The notes beneath the pieces are model-generated. The model did no database searches. It was given only the letters and a program-made list of their open reading frames with translations, and was not told where the DNA came from. Below, in pieces: positions 16,214 to 24,265 of a stretch of 24,444 nt of DNA (positions are counted from its first letter, which is position 1; each line of letters opens with the position of its first letter). Position numbers and translations under genes: made by a program. The stretch is from Bacteroidales bacterium (GTDB lineage Bacteria; Bacteroidota; Bacteroidia; Bacteroidales; UBA4181). Location of the stretch: NCBI GenBank assembly GCA_031259205.1, contig JAIRLS010000324.1:1-24444 (forward strand), in the 5' to 3' direction.

Positions 16214-19195
16214 ATGAAACAGAAAAAGTTTTTTTTAGGAATCATCCTTGCGTTCTGCACATTTATCGGCGGATACGCGCAATCGGATGTGACGAATCTT
16301 GTATTGAAGAATGCAAGTTTTGATGAGGGTATTAATTTTACGAAAGACGGAGAAGTCGTTCATTGGCGAACTTCAGCCAACGACGATGCGGTCAATTGGG
16401 GGATGCATTCGTTGGAAGGTTGGGAGCCATACATAACGGAAAACCCGACCGGTTGCGGCGCAACTTTTGAGTTTGGCACCGAGTCGATGATAAACTCGGT
16501 AACGCCGCCGCCCACTGCTTACGACGGAACAACTAACGGAGGAGCGCTTGGCTTTTCCGCCGGATGGGGTACGGAAGTAGGTTATACGCAAAATGTAATC
16601 TTGCCGGCAGGCAGTTATACCATAACCTATGTTTTTTATAATATGAACGCGTCCGCGGACGGAGGGACGAGTCTGGCCGGTTGGATCCCCGACGAAGGCG
16701 ATGCGGCGCTATCCTCCGTAGCTTCTTTTCTACAGGGTTCATGGGAATCGGATGAAATCAGTTTTGAATTAGCAGCAAACACTGCCGGTAAAATCCGCGT
16801 GGGACTGGCCTCTATTGCGGGAAGTGGTTCGGGAGCCGTAGCAAAACTGTTTATCGACTATATTAAACTGACGTGTAACTACATTGATAAAACCCAATTA
16901 TCGGCGCTTATTACAGAAGGCGAAACGCTGTACGGCAACGGTTCGGGAACGAAAGCGCCGGAATTGCTGACCGCTTTAAACGCCGTCAAGGCCGTATTAA
17001 GTCAGGAAGCTACCTCGGCAACGCTGATCAATGCTGCGGTAAGTTTGGGATATGCCGTGTCGCAATACAAAATTCAAGCCGAAAAAGAGGAGGCATTCGC
17101 TCAATCAAAAGCGGAACTGGAAGAATTGTTGGATCAGGCAGATGAGTTGACTCTAAATCATAATTCGAATGTTTATTCCCAAGCGGCGTACTTGGCGCTG
17201 GAAAATATTCTTACTGATGCTTGGAACGCTTATGATGACGATGAACTCACTTTCGACAATATTGCCGACTATGTGAGCCGTTTACGTTTGGCGATTGAGA
17301 ATTACCTCGCTTCCGCTTCGGGCTTGAAAATCAACTACACCTTCGACAACGTTACCGGTAATACTGTCGCCAATGCCGCCGGCGAGGAATACAGCGGAAC
17401 ATTATACAACGAAGCGTCGGTTATCCCGATGGGCAAATACAAGGTATTAAGTTTAGGAAACGGTACCGGTTACTTGGATATGAGCACAAAAGCAGGGAAT
17501 ATCGTTTCTTCTATGGAAAATTATACGGTTTCCGTTTATTATCGGGTAGATAAAAATGCTTCGCTTAGCGGCAACGGTTATTTCCTTTGGGCATTTTCCG
17601 AATTAGCTGTTAACAGTGCAACGGCGGGTCCGTATCTTGCTTACCGCTTGAATGCGCAACTGTTTTCGCTTTCAACCGGCGGTTGGAATAATGGAAACGA
17701 GATAGCAGTAGATGAAGCCGCCACAAAGGATGTTTGGCAACACGTTCTCTATCGCCAGACAGGGAATATCGGCGAATTGTACATCGACGGGCAGCTGATT
17801 GGAACAAATGACGCAGTTCCTATTCCCAGCGCTACGTTCACCACGCCTCCGCTTTACAACTGGATTGGACGCGCTCCGTTCAACGGTGATAATTACCTGA
17901 AAAATACATTGGTATATGATTTCCGCTTCTACAATCAAGCCGTAGACGATGACCAAATCACCGAATGGGCGGCGCTGGTTTCCGACTTGGAAAATGAATA
18001 CAATTACGGTACGAAAGGCGATTTTTCGCAGTTAATCGCGCTGATTGCCGAATATCGTGCTGTTTTGGCAAGTATTACTGTCGGCGAGAACCCCGGACAA
18101 TATCCGCAAGCCGCCGTATGGGAAATGGAAGATGCGCTTAGTCCGGCAGAGGCGCTTGTAACTGAAAACAAAGCGTCGCAATTTGTGATCGATGCACAGA
18201 TTGTCGACCTGAAAACCGCTTACACTACGCTTTTAGCCGCTATTATTCCCGAAAGCAATACAATCGCTACCGGCGAATATTATATCAACCTGAACGGCTT
18301 GTATATAAACAATCCGGGCAAAAGCGTTCTTGCCAATGGCGTTGATCTGTCGGTAGCCAACTCCGGTTTGCAGTCGGCACGGAACATTCTGGACGAAAGC
18401 CAGATTTACAACGTTTCCAAGGAAGCCGTAGACGCCGCGGATCCCGAAATTTTCCGTTACTCCATTTCCAGTACGGTCAATGAAGCCGACAGTATCGACG
18501 ATCCATATCCTTATCGTTGCATGACCGACTGGACAAGGTACGAAAAACTGGCTTTGAACCTGAATTGGTGGACGTTCGATATCTCCTACAACCCAACGGT
18601 AGAGGCTTACTCCATTTATTGCGGTGGCGACGGTACGGCAAGAGGTTACTGGCGTTATATCGAAGCCGATCAGCGATTAACGAATCAAAACGGCGTAACG
18701 GCTGTACCGAGTTATATATTCAATTTCATTTCGGTAAAAACCGTATTCGACGAAGAAGTAGCCAATGGACGCGCCGTATTGAACGAAGCAGTCGTAGGCA
18801 CGGCAGACGACGAATATAGTCAAAGCGTATATGATGCGTTCAGCGCAGCTCAGGCAACGGCCGAGGCCGTAACCGACGAAGAGTTTACGAAAGAAGATTT
18901 GTTTGAATATGCGGCAGCACGGAAACTGTTTGTCCGGAACGACGGAAGCAGCGCCTTCTCCGCTATCGTCAAAGTGCAGCCGGCACGGTCGGAAGTAAGC
19001 ATCAGCGGCGGCGACAAACAGATCCACATCGTAACCGGCAAATCCGCACGGCTTGCCGTTTATACCCTGACGGGAGCGATGGTCGCTCAACGGCTTTTGT
19101 CTTCCGGCGAAACGATTGTACCGGTTAATCCCGGCTTATACATCGTGAAAGTATCGGGACAAACAACAACCGCGAATAAGGTTATTGTCAGGTAA
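16214..19195 (+). CDS. Large secreted multidomain LamG protein with T9SS sorting tail
   Basis: This 993-residue protein has a signal peptide ending near residue 22 (GGYAQ) and is not a lipoprotein. Domains appear in this order. A beta-sandwich-like N-terminal module (about 25-225) contains NASFDEG, GSYTITYVFYNM and AKLFIDYIKLTC. A helical FIVAR-like spacer covers about 225-365, and a LamG/concanavalin-like domain about 370-590 (LKINYTFDNV, GELYIDGQLIGT, YDFRFYNQAVDDDQI). A second helical spacer covers about 600-690. A module of unknown type (about 695-855) starts GEYYINLNGLYINNP, and a third helical segment follows. The C-terminal sorting tail (about 915-993) contains ARLAVYTLTGAMVAQ and NPGLYIVKVSG. 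The tail implies export by the type IX system and surface attachment or release. No catalytic motif is seen, so a glycan-binding or structural role is inferred. Confidence 0.8.
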   Translation: MKQKKFFLGIILAFCTFIGGYAQSDVTNLVLKNASFDEGINFTKDGEVVHWRTSANDDAVNWGMHSLEGWEPYITENPTGCGATFEFGTESMINSVTPPPTAYDGTTNGGALGFSAGWGTEVGYTQNVILPAGSYTITYVFYNMNASADGGTSLAGWIPDEGDAALSSVASFLQGSWESDEISFELAANTAGKIRVGLASIAGSGSGAVAKLFIDYIKLTCNYIDKTQLSALITEGETLYGNGSGTKAPELLTALNAVKAVLSQEATSATLINAAVSLGYAVSQYKIQAEKEEAFAQSKAELEELLDQADELTLNHNSNVYSQAAYLALENILTDAWNAYDDDELTFDNIADYVSRLRLAIENYLASASGLKINYTFDNVTGNTVANAAGEEYSGTLYNEASVIPMGKYKVLSLGNGTGYLDMSTKAGNIVSSMENYTVSVYYRVDKNASLSGNGYFLWAFSELAVNSATAGPYLAYRLNAQLFSLSTGGWNNGNEIAVDEAATKDVWQHVLYRQTGNIGELYIDGQLIGTNDAVPIPSATFTTPPLYNWIGRAPFNGDNYLKNTLVYDFRFYNQAVDDDQITEWAALVSDLENEYNYGTKGDFSQLIALIAEYRAVLASITVGENPGQYPQAAVWEMEDALSPAEALVTENKASQFVIDAQIVDLKTAYTTLLAAIIPESNTIATGEYYINLNGLYINNPGKSVLANGVDLSVANSGLQSARNILDESQIYNVSKEAVDAADPEIFRYSISSTVNEADSIDDPYPYRCMTDWTRYEKLALNLNWWTFDISYNPTVEAYSIYCGGDGTARGYWRYIEADQRLTNQNGVTAVPSYIFNFISVKTVFDEEVANGRAVLNEAVVGTADDEYSQSVYDAFSAAQATAEAVTDEEFTKEDLFEYAAARKLFVRNDGSSAFSAIVKVQPARSEVSISGGDKQIHIVTGKSARLAVYTLTGAMVAQRLLSSGETIVPVNPGLYIVKVSGQTTTANKVIVR

Positions 19196-19200
19196 GTTTT

Positions 19201-19312
19201 TTGTCCACGAATTGCACGAAATAACAAGGGGAAATACGCTTTATCTGAGGTTGTTTTGTTGAGAAAATGAGGGGGAAATGAGCTACCTTGTCTTCGTGTA
19301 ATTCGTGGACAA
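19201..19312 (+). repeat. 112-bp inverted repeat, MITE-like, with CACGAATT arms
   Basis: The left arm 19201-19220 and the right arm 19293-19312 are 20-nt reverse complements with a single mismatch (TTGCACG against TTACACG). A further inner pair, ACAAGG at 19224-19229 and CCTTGT at 19286-19291, extends the pairing. The outer flanks GTTTTT and AAAAAC also pair, allowing for an indel. It occupies most of the 156-nt spacer before the lyase gene. No T-run follows on the + strand, so it is not a typical terminator. It could be a small non-autonomous element, or an RNA hairpin separating expression of two genes. Confidence 0.8.
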
Positions 19313-19351
19313 TAAAAACATATAATTTGAGGAAAAATTAATAACGCAAAA

Positions 19352-22105
19352 ATGAAAAAAACAATAATTCTTTTAATGCTCATCTTCATGGTGAGCGGCC
19401 GCGGTTTGCAGGCGCAGGGTTTTATTCATCCCGGAGCGTTGCATACGCAAGCCGATTTCGACCGTGTGAAAGCGCTGATTGCAGCCAACGACGCAACGGT
19501 TGTTCAGGCTTACAACCGATTAAAAAACAACGAGTATGCGCAATCGACCGTCACTACCTACGCGGTGGAACGGATTGTGCGCGGCGGCGGTAGCGGCGAA
19601 AACTACATGAACGCGGCCCGCGGCGGCGCCATGGCTTATCAAAACGCCTTGCGCTGGAAAATCAGCGGGGAGGTTGCTCATGCTGACAAAGCCATTCAAG
19701 TATTGAATGCATGGGCAAATACGTGTAAAAGTGTCGGCGGCGATACCAATCAATCACTGGCTGCCGGTTTGTACGGTTACGCCTTTGCCAATGCCGCCGA
19801 ACTGATGCGCGATTACGAAGGATGGCGACCGGCCGATTTCAAAAAATTCAAGGAATGGATGCTCACTGTCTGGTATCCGCGTTGCATTGATTTTCTTCGC
19901 CGCAGGCACGATACATGGTCGCAGGGAACGCCCGGACATTACTGGTCGAACTGGGGACTTTGCAATACGGTGGCTGTGATGAGCATCGGCATCTTGTGCG
20001 ACGACGTGTTTATTTACAATCAGGGACTGTCTTATTATAAGCATGACCAAGTCGGCAATTATACCGGCGACCAAACTTCGCCGATCGACAATCGCGGATT
20101 GACCGAATTTTTGGGTAATCCGGTGCCTGCCATTTATGCCGACGAACGCGGCCCGCTGGGCTATCTGGGACAGATGCAGGAATCCGGACGCGACCAGGGA
20201 CACGCGCTCATGGCCTTGGGCTTGGCGGTTGACGTTTGCCAAATCGGATGGAATCAGGGAGACGATCTATACGCTTTCATGGATAACCGGCTGGTTGCCG
20301 GTATCGAATATGTAGCCGCCTATAATTCCGGCGTTGACGACTTGCCCTGGACGGATTACTGGTATCACGATGTGCGCACGGCTTATAATAATTCGTGGAA
20401 GCAGACAGGAAACAACGAAGGAGGTCGCGGGGCATTCCGTCCCTATTGGGACCGGATTATCGGGCATTACGAAGGCATCAAGGGATTCGACATGACTTAT
20501 TCCCATGCGATGCGTGACAAGGAATCGGTAGACGCCGGCGGCGGCAATTACGGTCAAACGAGCGGCGGCTTCGATCACTTGGGATTTTCTACCTTGATGG
20601 AATACCGTCCCGCAAAAGCAACGCCGGGGCAAGTTCCCCTCACTCTGAAGCCCCGTATCATTCTCAATAATAAGACTTACAATCAAAGCGAACTGGGCGG
20701 GCTGGTCAATACGTACGACAAAACGTCGAATCCTGCCCTGACCAAAGGAAGCGTCCTCACGTTTTCGCCTCTGTTGCCGGACGGAACTGCCGATACAGGC
20801 AACTGGCTGTGGAGCACCGGCGCAACGACCCGCGAACTGGAAATTACGGCAAACAGCAGCGCCCTGTACCGCGTTACCTATACCGACGCCAACGGCGTGG
20901 AAAGCAAGCAGGTGTACAGCATTGCCGTAACCGGCGACTGCTTGCCCGACAAGCTCACTCCGTCCATTACGGTTGATGAAATCACATACAACGATACGGT
21001 AATCACGATTATACCGCAAACGACTTTCACGCTGGCTGCGGGAGCCTCCTCCGGATGGGGAAACTACAAATGGAACAACGGCGCAACTACTTCGTCGATC
21101 GAAGTGAAAAACATCAGTTCGGAACGCACTTATAGCGTTACTTACACCAATCAGGGCGGTGCGGAAAGCAAGTTGAATTTCCATATCAAACTGTCCATTA
21201 TTTCCCCTTCGCTGTCGGTCAACGGCGGCGAAGTGCAAAATACGAATACGACGATTATTACTGCCGGTCAATCGGTCGAATTGAAGCCCATCGTACAATC
21301 CGGCAAGGAAAGCGGCGTTTGGCGCTGGAGCAATGGAAGTTCTTCGCAGAATTTATTGTTGGAAGGCATACAGGGAAGCGAACATCATTCGCTTTCCTAT
21401 ACCTACGATAATAAGGAATATACATTGGATTTCCATATTTACGTAATTGTTCGGAATAAGGGAATCAGCGACGGCGACTATTTCATCAAAGATGCGTCCA
21501 ACGGCAAATACCTGACCAACGACGGCTCTTCGCCGATTTTTGACGACCGCTCGGAAACCGAATCGGATGCGCAAATCTGGACAATCACCAAAGACGGAAC
21601 ACGCTCCAAAATCATTTCCAAATCCGACAGCCGCTTCGTGAACGAATACGGCGTTTTCAGCGCGAATGCGTATTACACTACTTGGAATACCTATACTTTT
21701 CATGGCGTAGACAACGGCGACCTGTATGCCATTCAGAACGGCGGAAGTGCTGGAACCGATTACTGGACAATCAATACTTCCGGCACAATTAACGGTAAAG
21801 GAGCGGCTACGATGACTGATTTCCCGTTTGAAATCGTTTCGGCTCAACAGACTGCTATTTCGGATGTGGAAGGATCGAAAAGACAGATTTATCCCAATCC
21901 GGCAACGGATTATTTGATTCTCAATTTCGAAGATCATTCGGTGGCCACATTCGATTTGTATACGATCGACGGAAAAAAAGTCCGGTCGTTCTCCTGCTCC
22001 GCCGGCGAAAACAGGCTGAACCTGAGCAACTGTTTCAAGGGATTATATCTCGGCATCCTGAAAATAAACGGACAAACGGAAACGTTCAAAATCGTCAAAA
22101 GATGA
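19352..22105 (+). CDS. Secreted alginate-lyase-superfamily polysaccharide lyase with T9SS tail
   Basis: This 917-residue protein has a signal peptide ending near residue 21 (LQAQG). The catalytic module (about 26-425) resembles the alginate lyase superfamily (PF05426; PL5/PL38-like alpha-barrel lyases). It starts HPGALHTQADFDRVKALI and contains HYWSNWGLCN (H196 to N205), the family-typical ESGRDQGH (277-284) and TYSHAM with Y383 and H385. Three Ig-like modules follow at about 86-residue spacing, each with a W-x-W or Y-x-W core (WLWSTGATT 484, YKWNNGATT 571, WRWSNGSSS 655). Next come a ricin-like segment with QIW (741-743) and a T9SS tail (IYPNPATDYLIL, from about 845). It should cleave a uronic-acid polysaccharide outside the cell. 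The exact substrate and PL family are not determinable here. Its stop overlaps the next gene's ATG. Confidence 0.85.
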   Translation: MKKTIILLMLIFMVSGRGLQAQGFIHPGALHTQADFDRVKALIAANDATVVQAYNRLKNNEYAQSTVTTYAVERIVRGGGSGENYMNAARGGAMAYQNALRWKISGEVAHADKAIQVLNAWANTCKSVGGDTNQSLAAGLYGYAFANAAELMRDYEGWRPADFKKFKEWMLTVWYPRCIDFLRRRHDTWSQGTPGHYWSNWGLCNTVAVMSIGILCDDVFIYNQGLSYYKHDQVGNYTGDQTSPIDNRGLTEFLGNPVPAIYADERGPLGYLGQMQESGRDQGHALMALGLAVDVCQIGWNQGDDLYAFMDNRLVAGIEYVAAYNSGVDDLPWTDYWYHDVRTAYNNSWKQTGNNEGGRGAFRPYWDRIIGHYEGIKGFDMTYSHAMRDKESVDAGGGNYGQTSGGFDHLGFSTLMEYRPAKATPGQVPLTLKPRIILNNKTYNQSELGGLVNTYDKTSNPALTKGSVLTFSPLLPDGTADTGNWLWSTGATTRELEITANSSALYRVTYTDANGVESKQVYSIAVTGDCLPDKLTPSITVDEITYNDTVITIIPQTTFTLAAGASSGWGNYKWNNGATTSSIEVKNISSERTYSVTYTNQGGAESKLNFHIKLSIISPSLSVNGGEVQNTNTTIITAGQSVELKPIVQSGKESGVWRWSNGSSSQNLLLEGIQGSEHHSLSYTYDNKEYTLDFHIYVIVRNKGISDGDYFIKDASNGKYLTNDGSSPIFDDRSETESDAQIWTITKDGTRSKIISKSDSRFVNEYGVFSANAYYTTWNTYTFHGVDNGDLYAIQNGGSAGTDYWTINTSGTINGKGAATMTDFPFEIVSAQQTAISDVEGSKRQIYPNPATDYLILNFEDHSVATFDLYTIDGKKVRSFSCSAGENRLNLSNCFKGLYLGILKINGQTETFKIVKR

Positions 22106-24138
22106 AAAGGATGAATGCACAAAAGTACAAAAGCGCGAAAGAGCGACGGCATTCGTGCCTTCGCGCTTTCCTCTTTTCGTGCCTTCTATCTCTCACGCTT
22201 TCGCCTCTCTACGCGACTGCGCAAACGCAGTTGACCCATCTGCCGACTCTGTATATCAATACCGAAAATGCACAGCCGGTAGTGAGTAAAGTGGATTATC
22301 TGAATGCAACCCTTACGATCAAGAGTTCCGTTGCAGAAGAAGAAGTAACTGATCTGGTTACGGAAATAAGAGGGCGAGGCAATTCCACGTGGGGAATGAG
22401 TAAAAAACCTTACCGCCTGAAATTAGATAAAAAAGCGAACTTGTTTGGTCTTCCGGCGAAAGCCAAAAACTGGGCTTTATTAGCTAATTATGCCGATAAA
22501 ACCCTGATGCGGAATGCTGTGGCTTTTAAAATCAGCGAAATAACCGGTTTGGAATTTACACCTTCGGTGAAATTTGTCGACTTGTACCTGAATGGCGAAT
22601 TTTTAGGGAATTACATGCTTACCGATCAGATTGAAGTGAACGAAAAGCGTGTGAATGTGGAAGAACAGGACAGCGCCGACATCAAGGAACCCGAAGTTAC
22701 CGGCGGATACCTGCTTGAAGTGGACGGTTTTGCCGCCGACGAACCCAAATGGTTTACTTCAAGTCAAGGCTTGAAAATTACAATCAAGTATCCGAAAGAC
22801 GATGAAATAGTAGTGGAACAGGAAACGTATATCCGGAATTATATCACTGCGTTCGAGAACAAACTGTTTGCCGCCAACTTCAAAGATCCGGAGGCGGGCT
22901 ACCGGTCGATGGTCGATACGGTTTCATTGGTCAACTGGTATATCGCCTGCGAATTGACCGGCAATTCCGACTCGTTCTGGAGCACTTACCTCTACAAGCG
23001 GCGCAGCAACGACAAACTGTATTTCGGTCCTTTGTGGGATTTCGATATCGCTTTCAATAACGACAACCGGCTGGGTAATGCGGTCAATAAGCTGATGCGC
23101 GAACACGCTTTCAATCCGCGCACATGGATACAGCGGTTTTGGGAAGACGAATGGTTTCAGAAGGCCGTGGAAAGAAGGTGGAAAACGTTGATAGACGGCG
23201 ATATTTACAATCAGTTAACGGCATATATCGACGAAACCGCCGCCCTGCTGGAAGATTCGCAAGTAAAAAATTTCCAGCGGTGGAATGTTTTGAGTACAAG
23301 GGTTTACCGCGAAACCTACCTTTTCACTACTTACGTCGCCGGCGTCAATTACCTGAAAACGTATCTGAGAGATCGGATCGCCTTCCTGAACACGAGTTTT
23401 ATAACTCCCGAACCGCCTCAACCGACAGCGCCTTTTGTTGCCGAAAACTTTTATTACAACATTCTGAATAAACGCACCAACAATGCGATTGATGTTACCG
23501 GCGAATCGACTGCTTCCGACGCTCTGTTGATGTTATGGGCGCCCGCAGACGCCGACGACGGGCAACTTTGGGAAATTGAAGCGGTTGACGATACTTATTT
23601 TCGTTTCATCAACAAGCGTTCGGGGCTGGTTATGACGGCAAACGGATACGGGAACAATCTGCTGCAAAAAGATCCGGACAATGCGGACGCCACCCAGAAA
23701 TGGAAAATCACGCCGGTATTAACCGGCGGTCTGTATGGTATCGAAAGCGCCGTTGCGCCCACTTATTATTCCGTCAACAACAATGCCGGCTCGTTCGAAA
23801 ACGGCAATAAGGTCATTGTGTATAACAACCGGATTACCGAAAGCGAAAATCAGCAATGGTATATCCAGAAGCGGGAGATGCTGGAAACAATTGATCCGCC
23901 GACCCGCCTGATGCTAACGGAAAAGACGCCGTTTACTTACCGGGTTTCCGGGAACCGCCTGCATGTAAAAAATCTGCCGGACAATGCCGTCTTGCGTGTT
24001 TTCAATCTGCAAGGCCTCCGGATACAGGAAATCCGGACGAACAAAGCGCAGGCAGTCATCGAACTCTCGCAACGCGGGGTTTATATTCTCCATATAATCA
24101 CCGCAAAGGGAACATCTTCAATAAAAATCAATATATAA
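22102..24138 (+). CDS. Secreted CotH-family kinase homologue with ricin-type lectin domain and T9SS tail
   Basis: This 678-residue protein has a signal peptide running to about residue 40 (YATAQ). The CotH domain (about 50-400) shows the hallmark RGRGNSTW (90-97), then KKPYRLKL, KNWALLANYADKTLMRN and GPLWDFDIAF with the acidic pair D313/D315. CotH proteins are known as atypical protein kinases of the spore coat, and homologues are common in non-sporulating bacteria. A beta-trefoil-like region has three Q-x-W motifs ending at W490, W534 and W586, typical of ricin-type lectins. A T9SS-type tail follows (about 605-678). The ATG at 22102 overlaps the lyase stop (ATGA), suggesting translational coupling; ATG 22111 is an alternative. 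The signal peptide is largely encoded by octamer repeats. Kinase activity is inferred from family only. Confidence 0.85.
   Translation: MKRMNAQKYKSAKERRHSCLRAFLFSCLLSLTLSPLYATAQTQLTHLPTLYINTENAQPVVSKVDYLNATLTIKSSVAEEEVTDLVTEIRGRGNSTWGMSKKPYRLKLDKKANLFGLPAKAKNWALLANYADKTLMRNAVAFKISEITGLEFTPSVKFVDLYLNGEFLGNYMLTDQIEVNEKRVNVEEQDSADIKEPEVTGGYLLEVDGFAADEPKWFTSSQGLKITIKYPKDDEIVVEQETYIRNYITAFENKLFAANFKDPEAGYRSMVDTVSLVNWYIACELTGNSDSFWSTYLYKRRSNDKLYFGPLWDFDIAFNNDNRLGNAVNKLMREHAFNPRTWIQRFWEDEWFQKAVERRWKTLIDGDIYNQLTAYIDETAALLEDSQVKNFQRWNVLSTRVYRETYLFTTYVAGVNYLKTYLRDRIAFLNTSFITPEPPQPTAPFVAENFYYNILNKRTNNAIDVTGESTASDALLMLWAPADADDGQLWEIEAVDDTYFRFINKRSGLVMTANGYGNNLLQKDPDNADATQKWKITPVLTGGLYGIESAVAPTYYSVNNNAGSFENGNKVIVYNNRITESENQQWYIQKREMLETIDPPTRLMLTEKTPFTYRVSGNRLHVKNLPDNAVLRVFNLQGLRIQEIRTNKAQAVIELSQRGVYILHIITAKGTSSIKINI
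22117..22208 (+). repeat. Converging octamer arrays with long hairpin at the CotH gene start
   Basis: Left units are GCACAAAA, GTACAAAA, GCGCGAAA and GAGCGACG (22117-22148). Right units from 22153 are TCGTGCCT, TCGCGCTT, TCCTCTTT, TCGTGCCT, TCTATCTC, TCACGCTT and TCGCCTCT, with an 8-bp period in the opposite sense. The 10-nt arms AAAGCGCGAA (22130-22139) and TTCGCGCTTT (22160-22169) are perfect reverse complements. Inside them GGCA-TTCG-TGCC forms a stem with a TTCG loop. All of this lies in the signal-peptide codons of the CotH gene. Confidence 0.8.
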
Positions 24139-24142
24139 ACTT

Positions 24143-24192
24143 ATGAAACATTCATGTTTAACAAACATCCAAGAGCATGTAAATGACTATTC
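24143..24192 (+). repeat. Leader repeat, copy B (50 nt, partner at 11120)
   Basis: This is the second copy of the 50-nt leader that starts exactly at an ATG; it begins 4 nt after the CotH stop. It differs from copy A at four positions. The three altered codons are Q/H, T/I and G/D, all non-synonymous, which argues for a nucleotide repeat rather than a conserved leader peptide. The frame stays open through the following heptamers into ATG 24266. Confidence 0.85.
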
Positions 24193-24209
24193 ATCAACTC
24201 GTTTACTTG

Positions 24210-24258
24210 TCACTCGTCACTTATCACTTATCACTTGTCACTTATCACTTGTCACTTA
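24210..24258 (+). repeat. Heptamer tandem repeat (TCACTYR)x7
   Basis: Seven consecutive units read TCACTCG, TCACTTA, TCACTTA, TCACTTG, TCACTTA, TCACTTG and TCACTTA, ending 7 nt before the ATG at 24266. The unit has no stop codon in any + strand frame, so ORFs run through it freely. Confidence 0.95.
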
Positions 24259-24265
24259 TTTACGT

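Noticed and set aside
19321..19329. TATAATTTG before the lyase gene as a Bacteroidota -7 promoter element
   Set aside because: Spacing inside the element is off by one from TAnnTTTG and no TTTG-type -33 element lies at the proper distance.
20267..21298. 343-codon ORF on the - strand
   Set aside because: It lies wholly inside the lyase gene in antisense, has no recognisable domain or signal peptide, and the sense protein has clear family motifs.
24210..24258. Heptamer array as a CRISPR array
   Set aside because: Units are 7 nt with no spacers between them, so the architecture is simple tandem repeat.
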